Assembly (NCBI RefSeq): GCF_020103695.1 | Contig: NZ_JAHXBF010000047.1 | Coordinates: forward strand, 1 to 64,000 | Origin: Hyalangium versicolor | Lineage (GTDB): Bacteria > Myxococcota > Myxococcia > Myxococcales > Myxococcaceae | Length of the DNA stretch: 64,000 nucleotides | Direction: 5' to 3' | Shown here: piece after piece, positions 27,827 through 37,273 of the stretch | Layout of the letters: each line of letters opens with the position of its first letter | Numbering within the stretch: position 1 is the first letter of the stretch | Translations under genes and position numbers: made by a program | The notes under the pieces: generated by a model | What the model saw: only the letters and a program-made list of their open reading frames with translations | What the model was told of the DNA's origin: nothing | Databases searched by the model: none

Positions 27827-30800
27827 TCAGGACCCGTTCTTGAGCAGGAACAGCGCCCAGCCAGTATCGATAAATCGCGTCGACTCCTCGGGCGTTCCCT
27901 CGAGGTAGCGCAAGCGATTCACACGCAGCTCATCCAGGGGCCCACCGGCATTTCGGGCGTCCTCCCGGGCCAGCAATACCCAGGCAATGTCCGTCAAGCT
28001 GACCGTTCGCTCCTTGAAGCCCCCCTTCCCGCCGTCAATCCGAATGCCCCCCTTGGGAGCTCTCCCCACGACGCGGCACCCCTTTCCATCGCGCTCAAGG
28101 AACGTGCCGGAAGGGTGATCACCCAGAAACCGGTCAACCCAGGCTTCTGCCCGGGCCTCAGCCTCAGCGGACAAACTTTTGGAACTGGATCGTCCATGGC
28201 CCAGCTCACGCCAGGTCGCGTGGTCCACTGGCTCCGGAAGAAGCCAGCAGGTCTCGTCCTCACTCCAGCGCGCCACACCCCAATAGCGCCACGCCCGCTG
28301 CGGCTCATGGCTCGTGAGCACGAAGGCGGTCTCGGCCGGACGCCGGTCCCCGATGATGTATCCGATCCGGTCCGGTGCCAGGAGGGGCCCTTTGCTCGAA
28401 GGGCAGAGGAACAGGAGTCCGCCGTGCCGCCCTGTCGTCGGCACGCCGTGGACACCGAAAGCTTCCATCATCGCCTCGGGTGCCAGTTGTGCTCCACGCG
28501 TGGGCCCGATGCGCTCCGGCGGAATGATCTCGACGAGGAGCGCAACAGGGATGGCTGGCCACCGGATGAAGGCGCCCCCCCTGCGTATCAGCCACTCATC
28601 CTTGTTGCGAACAGCCAGCGCGTAATCCTCATCGGAGCTGAGCCGTTTGACGAGCCCCACGTCGCCTTGTACGGGCTCCACATCTCCCTCCGCCATGCGG
28701 CGCAGGACAAGCCAGTCCCCCTCTCGCAGGGGCTGCCTGGCCTTTTCGAGTTCCCAGGGTGCACGCATGGCCAACAGCCGCTCTCCCTGCTCCTCGAGAG
28801 GCAAACGGATCCACTCAGCTCCAGGAGCGTCCTCGAGCGGGTTTGCGCCAGCCGCGGCCTCAGCGGCCACTCGCAAAGAGGGAAAAGCCACCACTGCCTT
28901 CAAGCGCGACTGGGGCGATCCTTCCTGCGGGATGGGCGCCACTTTCCATCCACCTGCTTCCGAGGTGAAGCGAACACGGAACGCCGTTCCCGGATGGCCG
29001 GCGCGCGGCCCGAACCAGCGCCGCAGAAGCCCGGGAAGCCGATTGCTGTCCGTGCCCACCGGTTTCGCGACGTTGCAGTACTCCTTCATCATCCGGAACT
29101 GCCACATCCCTCCATCGGGAACCTGGACGGTCAGTTCACCGAAGGGCAACCCTGGCATCGCTGTGCGGGAGGGAAGCTTGAGGATGGGATCGTGTTGGTT
29201 CCAGGTGACCTTGACCTCGAACGCCGTGCCCGTGGGAAGCAGGGACGGAGGGACAGCGGAGGGCGGAACGGACCGATGCGCTTCCTCGAGTGCACTGCAG
29301 AACTTCGACGCGTTGGGATACCTCTTCCCATGGGCCCGGGAGACAGCGCGTTGGATGACCTTCCGCACCTCCGGATTACAGGGCAACCGGCTGATGAGCT
29401 TCTTCTTCTCGGTGTCCTGAATCACATCGAGGGAGAATTCCCGCCCGTACAACCCGAAGAGGACTGTCATCCCCAAGCCATACACGTCCGCTCGGGCCCC
29501 CGCGTCCTGCGGACGATCCATGAGTTCGGGGGCAGCATAGAGAAAGGTCCCCAGCGCTCCCGTCTTTGTTCCCCCCGTCGTGTCGAGCCCTCCCACGAGA
29601 TCGAAATCCGTGAGGCGAGGGGTTCCTTTCTCGTCCAGCAGGATGTTCGCGGGCTTGATGTCTCTGTGAACAAAGTTCCTCTTGTGAGCCAGAGCCAAGG
29701 CATCCCCAACCTGGAGCACGAGTGGAATGACAGCCTCGCTCGGGAACTTTCCACTCAGCACGGCCGCTCGGAAATCTCCCCCCGAGATGAACTCCATGAC
29801 GAAGTAGTAGAAGCCGCCATCCTGGCCTTGGGGTTCGAGCACCTTCACGATGGCCGGGTGCGCGAGCTCCGACATGACACGAGCCCCGCGGAAGAACCGC
29901 TCCCGCCGCATTGGATCGCGAGACAGATCCGAGTGAAGCACTTTGATGGCGACGGGCTGGTCCATCAGCTCGTCGTGCGCCTCCCAGACGGTGGCAAACC
30001 CTCCCCGGCCCACCCGGCGAAGCAACAGGTACCGCCCATCTCCCAGGGAGTCACCCTCTCTCAGCTGGCCGCCCTCTCGCAGTTGCCGGCGAAGCCCGAG
30101 GATTTCCTGATCGAGGGCGGTCGTGTCCGCGCCGACGGCCTGGAGCCGGACCTTGCGCTGACGGGCCTCGGCGATCTGCTCACTGAGCTTCCGGCTGGCT
30201 TCATCCGCGTACTCCGGAAGAGCGTTCCGGCGCACGCCCCTGGGCTCGACAGGCCTGGTCCTCAGCAGCGCCAGAGCAAACGCCGCAGCCGTGTGGCAGG
30301 CATACTGAGTCCAGGCAGGATCCCGTTTGAGCCCGACCAGATCACTGATCCCCCGGATGGAGAGCGTGGGCACTGACCGCCCATAGGTAGCCCGATAGGC
30401 CCCCGCCGATTCCATTTCGACGGCGAGGATCTGGCGAGCCATCTTCATCCACACCTTCAGGATCTCCATGTCCTTGATGAGGCGATCGCTCGAGGCGATG
30501 GCGCCGACGGTCACCAACGGCTCCGCCCGTCCTGCATGGCGACTGAGAGATTGGCGGACCTTGCCTCGCCATTCTTCATCCCCATAGAGCCAGTCGCCGG
30601 ACTGCAGCGACTCCAGGGTGAGAACGGCAGGCCGTGGGGCCTCGATCGACTCCGCTGTCCCCCAATTGCCGAGTTCCGCCCTCTGCGCTGGGAAATTGGC
30701 AACCACCACGGCTGCTGCCTTGGCGACAGGGCCCCCGGCCAAGGCAAATTTCGACTCCCTGTCGTGGAGGACAGCCTCGACGTTGAAGTCATGGATCCAG

Positions 30801-31129
30801 GTCGAGACAACCACGTCTCCGAGGCCGAACTCGTCAGAAGGCACGCCTCCCGCGATGCCGACCACAAGCAGCCACTGGGGATTCAAGTCCTCCAGGAGAT
30901 CATGCGCCGCGGATTGAGCCTCGCCGTTTCCCTGTTCGATGCAGCGCAAGACGGCGACGAGATAGGAGGCGCCCCCGGTAAGCTCGACCCGCCGGAGATT
31001 GTACTGGCGCTGGCCACTGACACGCCCTGCCTCTGGAAAGCGCTGGAGTACCGCCTCGAATTCATCCTCACGGATCGTGATGATGCCGAAGTCGACCTTC
31101 CCTTTGACCTCCGTCAGATGCACCGCCAT
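27827..31129 (-). CDS. Nucleoside phosphorylase/nucleosidase - Ser/Thr kinase fusion protein
   Basis: A 1100-residue multidomain protein. Residues 10-290 are a PNP/MTA-SAH-nucleosidase fold: GIAGGVPSDEFGLGDVVVS, the substrate motif VEMES (Glu238, Glu240) and the acid ISD (Asp263). Residues 310-355 are a predicted coiled coil. Residues 360-635 are a Hanks-type kinase with glycine loop GRGGFATVW, Lys396, HRDIKPANILL (Asp490), a DFD in place of DFG (Asp508) and APEL. The C-terminal 440 residues hold beta-rich text (650-745, 'MWQFRMMKEYC'), a segment 'REGDWLVLRRM...VQGDVGLVK' (about 800-830) reminiscent of S24/LexA-like folds, and a final helical domain with 'RVNRLRYLEGTP'. There is no membrane segment. 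Phosphorylase domains fused to signalling modules are known from bacterial conflict systems; a defence or cell-death role is inferred. The gene stands alone, divergent from the kelch gene. Confidence 0.85.
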   Translation of the reverse strand: MAVHLTEVKGKVDFGIITIREDEFEAVLQRFPEAGRVSGQRQYNLRRVELTGGASYLVAVLRCIEQGNGEAQSAAHDLLEDLNPQWLLVVGIAGGVPSDEFGLGDVVVSTWIHDFNVEAVLHDRESKFALAGGPVAKAAAVVVANFPAQRAELGNWGTAESIEAPRPAVLTLESLQSGDWLYGDEEWRGKVRQSLSRHAGRAEPLVTVGAIASSDRLIKDMEILKVWMKMARQILAVEMESAGAYRATYGRSVPTLSIRGISDLVGLKRDPAWTQYACHTAAAFALALLRTRPVEPRGVRRNALPEYADEASRKLSEQIAEARQRKVRLQAVGADTTALDQEILGLRRQLREGGQLREGDSLGDGRYLLLRRVGRGGFATVWEAHDELMDQPVAIKVLHSDLSRDPMRRERFFRGARVMSELAHPAIVKVLEPQGQDGGFYYFVMEFISGGDFRAAVLSGKFPSEAVIPLVLQVGDALALAHKRNFVHRDIKPANILLDEKGTPRLTDFDLVGGLDTTGGTKTGALGTFLYAAPELMDRPQDAGARADVYGLGMTVLFGLYGREFSLDVIQDTEKKKLISRLPCNPEVRKVIQRAVSRAHGKRYPNASKFCSALEEAHRSVPPSAVPPSLLPTGTAFEVKVTWNQHDPILKLPSRTAMPGLPFGELTVQVPDGGMWQFRMMKEYCNVAKPVGTDSNRLPGLLRRWFGPRAGHPGTAFRVRFTSEAGGWKVAPIPQEGSPQSRLKAVVAFPSLRVAAEAAAGANPLEDAPGAEWIRLPLEEQGERLLAMRAPWELEKARQPLREGDWLVLRRMAEGDVEPVQGDVGLVKRLSSDEDYALAVRNKDEWLIRRGGAFIRWPAIPVALLVEIIPPERIGPTRGAQLAPEAMMEAFGVHGVPTTGRHGGLLFLCPSSKGPLLAPDRIGYIIGDRRPAETAFVLTSHEPQRAWRYWGVARWSEDETCWLLPEPVDHATWRELGHGRSSSKSLSAEAEARAEAWVDRFLGDHPSGTFLERDGKGCRVVGRAPKGGIRIDGGKGGFKERTVSLTDIAWVLLAREDARNAGGPLDELRVNRLRYLEGTPEESTRFIDTGWALFLLKNGS

Positions 31130-31392
31130 CTCCCACTCGGTTCGTGGACAGTAGCATATGCTCGGTGTCGGGCTCCGGATGCGTCTCGCGATGTTGAATG
31201 GGGTTTACGGCGAGTCCATGCCGTACCGCGACCCGCCCACCGCCGCTCCCGCCCGCTGGGCGCTGCGCCACAACGAGGGAGTTGGGCCTACCGGAAGCTC
31301 CCGCATTATTTTTTGCGCATCATTTTCCGCTGCGGTGACTCCCTCCCCTACGACCTGGACATCCGGAAGCCCGGACGTCCGAGAGGAGAGTC

Positions 31393-34300
31393 ATGCACAA
31401 CGTCCGCTGTACCTGTCTGGCCTTGACGCTGGCCAGCCTGCTCTATTCCTGCGCGCCGATGACGGAGGAGCCAGAGTCCATCTCGCTCGCCCATCAGTCC
31501 CAGGCTGCCTCCTCCGCGACAGGCTCCATGGCTGTCGCCCGCGCCTTGCCGCTGCTCACGCGCCTGACGGATGGCCGCGTGCTCGCCATCGGAGGGTTCT
31601 CCTCCGTGGCAGGAATCCTCTCCTCGTGCGAGCTGTACGATCCCACCATGGGGACCTGGGCGCCCACCGGGGCGATGAGCGTTCCCCGGGAGTACCACTC
31701 GGCGCACCTGCTGGCGGATGGCCGCGTCCTCGCCGTGGGTGGCTACACCTTCACCACGAAGCACGCCTCCGCCGAGATCTACGATCCCGCCACCGGCACT
31801 TGGACTGCTACCGGGAGCATGGAGCAGCCTCGCTACAAGCAGGTGGGTGTGACGCTCACGGATGGGCGCGTGCTGGTCGCCTCGGGCTTCAACGTGGACC
31901 CCAACGCCGATCTGCTCACCGCCGAGGTCTTCGATCCCGCCACTGGCACCTGGAGTGCGACCGGTCCCCTGCTGGCGAAGGTGAAGCGGTTGGTGCGGCT
32001 CCCGGACGGCCGGGTGCTGGGACTCGCGCCGGGAGTGAACTCGCAGATCTACTCCCCGGCGACCAACACTTGGACGGCCGCTGATCCGATGCCCTCGGGC
32101 CAGGGGGCGCAGTTCGCCCTGGCGCTCGCCGATGGCCGGGTGCTCGTCGCGGGTGGAGAGAACCAGGCGCTGCGCAATGCGTCGCTCTACTCGCCCTCCA
32201 CCGGACTGTGGACGACCACCGGCAGCATGCTGAAGGGGCGTTACGAGCCAGGCGCCATCCTGCTCGGGGACGGCACGGTGCTCATGGCGGGAGGCAGCGA
32301 TGGGTCCAACATCCTCAGCTCGGTGGAGCGCTACTCGCCGGACACCGGCACCTGGAGCGCCGAGTCCGCGCTGATCGAGACGCGCACCAGCCCCGGAGTG
32401 GCGCTGCTGTCAGGGCAGGAGGTCCTCGTGGTGGGTGGGCGGAACACCGCCTCTGGCAGCTGGGCCCAGTTGGCCACCAGCGAGCGCTACGCGGTGTCCG
32501 CCTGCATGCCCAAGACCTGCCAGGATCTGGGGGCGGCGTGCGGCACCCTCTCGGATGGCTGCGGCATGGCACTCGACTGTGGCACCTGCGGCACCGGGCT
32601 CTCGTGCTCCACCGCGCACCAGTGCTTGGACGTGACGGAGCCCACGGCGGCCATCCTCTCGCCGCAGACGGGCACCATCGTCGGCGCCACGGTGACCGTG
32701 CGCTATGGCGGCTGGGATGCGGTGGGCGTGCAGAAGGTGGAACTGTACCGGGACGGCACGCTCGTGGGCTCGGGAACGGGACCAGGCCCTCACACATACT
32801 CGTGGAACGCCCAGAACACGGGAGAGCTCCCCCTGACGCGGACGCTGCAGGCGAAGGCCTACGACACCGCGGGTAACGTCGGCACCAGCAGTCCGGTGAC
32901 CGTCACCAGCATCGGTTCCTTCGCCAGGTATGACTCGGGCCTCAAGGTGCCCCGCTGCCCGGTGACGGCGGACTGCAACTCCGCCTCCCTCTTGAACGGG
33001 CGCGCCAACCTGGGCCCTGAGACGAACCAGCCCAACACCCTGGGCGGAACGTGCGCGGACGGCACGTCCGGCACCTACCACGTGCAGGAGTCCCTGGATT
33101 CGCTGCGCGTGTACACGCTGGACGGCACGGCGTTCGCGCCCGGAAAGACGGTGCGCATCGAGGCCACCGTGTTCGCCACGGCATCCATCGGACGGCTCGA
33201 GTTGTTCTCGGCAGTTGATGCCACCGCGCCCGCCTGGACGTGGATCACCACGCTCACCACCTCGGGTAGCTCCGGCACGCGCGTGCTCACCACCGACTTC
33301 ACCCTGCCGAGCGGCGGGCTGCAGGCGATCCGCGGCCGGTTCTACCCCAGCAGCTTCGACAGCACGCCCCTGGCGTGTGCCACGAGCTTCTATGTCGACC
33401 ACGACGATCTGGTGTTCGGCGTGCAGGAGGGACCCGATGTCACCGCCCCCACCACCACCATCACCAGCCCAGCGGAGGGGGCCACGCTGACGTCGTCCGT
33501 GACGGTGAGCGCCTCGGCCTCGGATGCGATCGGGGTGACGCGCGTGGAGTTCTACCTGGACGGCTCCACGTTGTTGGGGACGGACTCGGTACCGCCTTTC
33601 GCGGTGACGTGGAACGCGAAGACCGCCGCGGAGGGGAGCCACACGCTCACCAGCCGGGCCTATGACGCGGCGGGCAACGTGAGCACCTCCGCTCCCGTGT
33701 CCGTCAACGTGGTCCGCGATGTCACGGCTCCTGTCGTGACGTTCGACGCTCCCTCCAACGGGGCGACCCTCTCCGGGACGACGACGCTTCAGGTCACCGC
33801 GAGCGACAACTTCGGTGTCACCCAGGTGGACTTCTACGCGGGCTCCAAGTGGTTGGGGAACACGTACATGCCGCCCTACAGCCTCTTCTGGAGCACCGGC
33901 GGCGAGGCCAACGGGGCATACGTGCTCACGGCCACCGCTCGCGACGCTGCGGGCAACACGAGCAGCGCCACCATCAATGTCATCGTCTCCAATGACACGA
34001 CGGCCCCCACGGTGGCCCTCACCACTCCGACAGCAGGAGCAACGATCTCCGGGACGGTGACGCTCCAAGCCTCCGCAAGCGATAACGTGGCGGTGAGCCG
34101 CGTGGACTTCTACGACGGCACGCGGCTGATCGCCTCGAAGACGACCGCGCCCTACGCGCTGGCGTGGAATACGACGAGCGTGGCCGACGGGCTCCACAGC
34201 CTGACGGCCAAGGCCTATGACGCCGCGGGCAATGCCGCCACGAGCAGCGCCGTGACCGTGACGGTGCGCAACGTCGTGGTGGGTTCCACGGCCATCTACG

Positions 34301-34791
34301 ACAGCGCGTATCGGACGCCGCGCTGCGCGTCACTGGGGTCTTCGTGTGATTCGGGCACACTGCTGAACGGGCGCGCCGGCCTGGGGCCCGAGTCCAACGC
34401 GCCCAACACGCTGGGGAGTTCGTGCGCGGACGGGTATGGCGGCACCTACCACGTCGACGAGTCCCTGGATCGGCTGCGCATCTCGACGCTCGACGGAACG
34501 AGCCTCGCGCCCGGGAAGACGGTGCGCATCGAAGCCACCGTGTATGCGTGGAGCGGGTTCTCGGACATGTTGGACCTCTACTACGCCGCGAACGCCAACA
34601 GCCCGTCGTGGACATTCATTGGCACGCTGACAGCGCCCGCCGGTGGAGTGCAGGTGCTGTCCACCACGTACACGCTGCCCGTGGGTAGCATCCAGGCCAT
34701 CCGCGGCAACTTCCGTTACAGTGGCAGCGCGTCGCCGTGCTCCACCGGCGGCTTCGACGACCGCGACGACCTCGTGTTCGCCACGCAGTAG
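31393..34791 (+). CDS. Kelch-repeat / Ig-like surface lipoprotein
   Basis: A 1132-residue lipoprotein (signal ending LLYSC). Residues 45-385 contain about seven kelch repeats of the form 'DGRVLAVGG...E.YDPATGTWTATGSM', which make a beta-propeller. A Cys-rich stretch (about 388-425, CGTLSDGCGMALDCGTCG) follows, then an Ig-like domain, a roughly 165-residue beta module (510-678), three Ig-like domains that each open D(V/T)TAP (about 680-960) and a second copy of the beta module (964-1132). The duplicated module is characterised by 'YDS...P RC', 'LLNGRA.LGPE.N.PNTLG' and 'AFAPGKTVRIEATV'. Adhesion or extracellular binding is inferred. A 263-nt AT-richer spacer upstream with the run ATTATTTTTTGCG separates it from the divergent kinase gene. 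Confidence 0.88.
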   Translation: MHNVRCTCLALTLASLLYSCAPMTEEPESISLAHQSQAASSATGSMAVARALPLLTRLTDGRVLAIGGFSSVAGILSSCELYDPTMGTWAPTGAMSVPREYHSAHLLADGRVLAVGGYTFTTKHASAEIYDPATGTWTATGSMEQPRYKQVGVTLTDGRVLVASGFNVDPNADLLTAEVFDPATGTWSATGPLLAKVKRLVRLPDGRVLGLAPGVNSQIYSPATNTWTAADPMPSGQGAQFALALADGRVLVAGGENQALRNASLYSPSTGLWTTTGSMLKGRYEPGAILLGDGTVLMAGGSDGSNILSSVERYSPDTGTWSAESALIETRTSPGVALLSGQEVLVVGGRNTASGSWAQLATSERYAVSACMPKTCQDLGAACGTLSDGCGMALDCGTCGTGLSCSTAHQCLDVTEPTAAILSPQTGTIVGATVTVRYGGWDAVGVQKVELYRDGTLVGSGTGPGPHTYSWNAQNTGELPLTRTLQAKAYDTAGNVGTSSPVTVTSIGSFARYDSGLKVPRCPVTADCNSASLLNGRANLGPETNQPNTLGGTCADGTSGTYHVQESLDSLRVYTLDGTAFAPGKTVRIEATVFATASIGRLELFSAVDATAPAWTWITTLTTSGSSGTRVLTTDFTLPSGGLQAIRGRFYPSSFDSTPLACATSFYVDHDDLVFGVQEGPDVTAPTTTITSPAEGATLTSSVTVSASASDAIGVTRVEFYLDGSTLLGTDSVPPFAVTWNAKTAAEGSHTLTSRAYDAAGNVSTSAPVSVNVVRDVTAPVVTFDAPSNGATLSGTTTLQVTASDNFGVTQVDFYAGSKWLGNTYMPPYSLFWSTGGEANGAYVLTATARDAAGNTSSATINVIVSNDTTAPTVALTTPTAGATISGTVTLQASASDNVAVSRVDFYDGTRLIASKTTAPYALAWNTTSVADGLHSLTAKAYDAAGNAATSSAVTVTVRNVVVGSTAIYDSAYRTPRCASLGSSCDSGTLLNGRAGLGPESNAPNTLGSSCADGYGGTYHVDESLDRLRISTLDGTSLAPGKTVRIEATVYAWSGFSDMLDLYYAANANSPSWTFIGTLTAPAGGVQVLSTTYTLPVGSIQAIRGNFRYSGSASPCSTGGFDDRDDLVFATQ

Positions 34792-34877
34792 CGCCGTGTT
34801 CGGGTGCCCGGACCCAATGACCGGGTTGGGGCGAGCCCGCGGTGACCTCCCGCGCGGCCGCCTCGACCCCTGTCGAG

Positions 34878-35606
34878 TCAGAAATGCTCGCGGGCTTGAG
34901 CGAGAGTGTATTCCTTATAGGTGTGGACTACTGGCCCCGTCTTCTCGACCAGCCAGGCGGGTGCGCCCTGGGGCAGGTAGAACTCCTCCTGGAAGGGGGA
35001 GAGGCCCAAGTGGAGCAGGTACTCCTTGAGCATGTCGAAGGTGAAACGGTCCCTGATGCGGCGAACCTGATACCGCTCCAGGTTCTCGAAGGGAAAGGGC
35101 TCGCCGGATTGGCCGAAGACCCAGCGGCCACCATCGTTCATGGCATAAAGGGTGCGGAGATAGTTGAGCCAGTCCGTCTGCCTCGAGCCGTACACCTACA
35201 GCGCGACGATTCCGTATCGACCCTTATCCTTGCGAAGAGTGTGAGGCGCTACGCCCACGCGCATGCCTCGGCACCCCAGCGTCCGGGCCATGTACAACAT
35301 GACGCTGACTGCATCGGTCCCCCGATACCCATTATCGAAGTACGCCGTCCAGGTGCTGCGTGTGGGAATGAAGAGGTACCGCCGCTTCTCCCCACCCGTC
35401 AGGGGTAGCAGGGTGGAGAGAACCTGTTCCAGGGAGCCCATCACCGGGCGGGTGTTCACGGTGACGCCATCTGCTGCCACCAACCCTCCCTGCCATGACG
35501 CGAAGGCACGGGCAGCGCGCTCCGTATCCATCTCCAGGAAGCCCATGTCCGAAGTAACAGGCGCCCAGCGGTCCTCCAGAAGCAGTCCCTTCATGGTCTC
35601 GGTCAT
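34878..35606 (-). pseudogene. Broken immunity protein of a decayed toxin-immunity pair
   Basis: Reading from the ATG at 35606 (MTETMKGLLLEDRW), the frame is open to a TAG at 35196-35198 and then continues in the same frame, without any other stop, to 34878 (total about 242 codons). The text before (ASWQGGLVAADG, KRRYLFIPTRSTWTAYFDNG, GCRGMRV) and after the stop (TDWLNYLRTLYAMNDGGRWVFGQSGEP) reads as one continuous protein, so the amber codon is a nonsense mutation. The start codon overlaps the stop of the upstream toxin frame as ATGA, the usual geometry for toxin/immunity pairs. The downstream half could restart at GTG 35195. I believe this is a myxobacterial immunity family but cannot name it. 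Confidence 0.75.
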
Positions 35607-36443
35607 CTGGTGAGCCTCACCCACCAGCGGACAATCAGGAGGATGATCTCCGCGTTCGGATCGTTGGAGGTGATACGCGACTGGTGAGCGGCGACCTTTA
35701 TAGTCGAACTGCAGATCCGGCCGGTTGACTCCAACGCGCTGGCTGTTGTCCAGCTTGAGCTGTTGCTGGTTCACCCGGATGTTCGTGGCACCTATGCCCT
35801 GCAGATATTGGATGTCCGCCTGGAGCTGCGCATTCTGGGTGGAACTGGGACTGATAGGCCGCTGCAGCGGCTTGACACCAGGAACTGCTGGCCTGGCTGC
35901 GACATCCTGAGGTAGGCACAGGCCAGCAGCTACCGGTGGCGTCGGGTTGTGGCCACCGAGCGCCTGGACCAGGCCCGGCGATGGCGCGGGCGAGCTCGGC
36001 GCCGCAGCGGGCGCTGCTGGAACAGGGACGGGCTCTGGGGCAGATGTTGCTGGCTGCCGCGTCGAGATGGAGGCGTTCAGCGGCGCCGCGCTCGTAAGTT
36101 CCAGGTCAACCTGGGACTCGGGGACGAGCACCGGCAGCGCTACCCCCTCGCAGTAGAGAAGGTAGCCTCCGGTGGTAATACCGAAGCCCACGGCCGTCAC
36201 TCGCAGGTCGACGAAATCCCGATGGGCTCGAGGGTCAGCCAGTGGCTGAGAGGCCCGAGGCAACTGGACGCCGCGTTGGCGCAGTTGCTCTGCCTACAGG
36301 GAAGAGGGCACCTCGAAGTCGACATCGACAGGACCGCCCTGCTGATGCCACTCGCGCTTCGTGCGGCTCGGCTCGGCTTCGGCTCGCGCGGCAGCTCCCA
36401 GGAAGAGCGCGAGCAGAAGGGCCAATCTGGCGGGCACGATCAA
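35603..36443 (-). pseudogene. Broken secreted polymorphic toxin
   Basis: A TTG at 36443, preceded by AGGAGG at 10 nt, opens a signal peptide (IVPARLALLLALFLGAAARA). The frame hits TAG after PSSL (about residue 49) and then continues in frame through a Pro/Ala-rich spacer to a C-terminal module 'TNIRVNQQQ...RVGVNRPDLQFDYKGRR'. After this the frame shifts by +1 into 'AHQSRITSNDPNAEIILLIV' and a TGA that overlaps the immunity start. I expect a block of about 10-15 residues between the two halves, so a small frameshifting deletion removed part of the toxin domain, which looks like a restriction-endonuclease-type fold. Both a nonsense codon and a deletion mean it is dead. Confidence 0.7.
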
Positions 36444-36513
36444 AGGTGGGTGACCTCCTGGATTTGCACCCTACCATCGCCAGCACCCGCGCAGCGCGGC
36501 CCGAGCCGAGCGG

Positions 36514-37272
36514 TCACGGAGAGTCGCGCCCGCCGATCGCCGGGAAGCGTTCATACGCCCGTTTGAGCGCGTCCAGGTGGGCGGGGTTGTCGAGATCGAG
36601 CGGCGCATCGGTGAGCTGCACGACCCACCCCCCCGATACCGTGCGCCGCGCTCGCGTGAGCAGTTCGGCGTCGCGAGCAGGATCCGGGAACCCGATGGCT
36701 CGTGCAGAAGCAGCCGACCAATAGTTCAGCCAGCCGAGGTAATGCGGAATCTCAGGCACGGGGATGTCCCATGAGAGTTTGAGAGAGGGTAACCCTTTGG
36801 GCGGAATATGAGGCTCATCCCCTGGGTGGCGAAACTGCTGCGCCACTATCTCGGCCACACTATCTGCCAGCACGCGCCCCCAGATCGCGCGAGCGCCCTC
36901 CGCTACGGCTTCTAGCGCATCCGCTGCCGCCGCAATGCTCGTTTCATCCTGTGGCAGCCTCGCATGGACTTCAAAGTGTGGCGTCATGTCTACGGCAAGA
37001 CCTCTCGCGTTCTCCCACCCGGTAAGCGTCACGAGGCGGTTCTCGTCGTCATTGCAGAGGAAGGGTAACCCGTTGTCGGTCCTGTCTGCCGCGACCCACT
37101 CGTCGCGGTGAGGCAATGGAATGAGGTCGTCTTTTTCAGAAGTCGTCCACGCCAGCCGCAAGCCGGGAACCGCGCGCTCCATTCCATGGACGATGGCAAG
37201 AGTGCGCCCATCGCCGCCCACAAGGGCAGGCGCGTAGACGGTAAGGCGCAAGGATTTTTGCGTGGCTGCCAT
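36514..37272 (-). CDS. Imm52-family immunity protein
   Basis: A 252-residue cytosolic protein. The C-terminal section 'HYLGWLNYWSAASARAIGFPDPARDAELLTRA...GGWVVQLTDAPLDL' followed by 'HLDALKRAYERFPAIGG' is what I associate with immunity protein 52. It starts 1 nt after the TAA of the toxin gene (TAAGATG), so it is translationally coupled to it. It should neutralise the nuclease encoded directly upstream; that pairing is inferred from position. Confidence 0.8.
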   Translation of the reverse strand: MAATQKSLRLTVYAPALVGGDGRTLAIVHGMERAVPGLRLAWTTSEKDDLIPLPHRDEWVAADRTDNGLPFLCNDDENRLVTLTGWENARGLAVDMTPHFEVHARLPQDETSIAAAADALEAVAEGARAIWGRVLADSVAEIVAQQFRHPGDEPHIPPKGLPSLKLSWDIPVPEIPHYLGWLNYWSAASARAIGFPDPARDAELLTRARRTVSGGWVVQLTDAPLDLDNPAHLDALKRAYERFPAIGGRDSP

Positions 37273-37273
37273 C

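Noticed and set aside
31158..32084. A 308-codon open frame overlapping the kelch gene start
   Set aside because: It overlaps the well-supported kelch frame and begins in the promoter region of two divergent genes.
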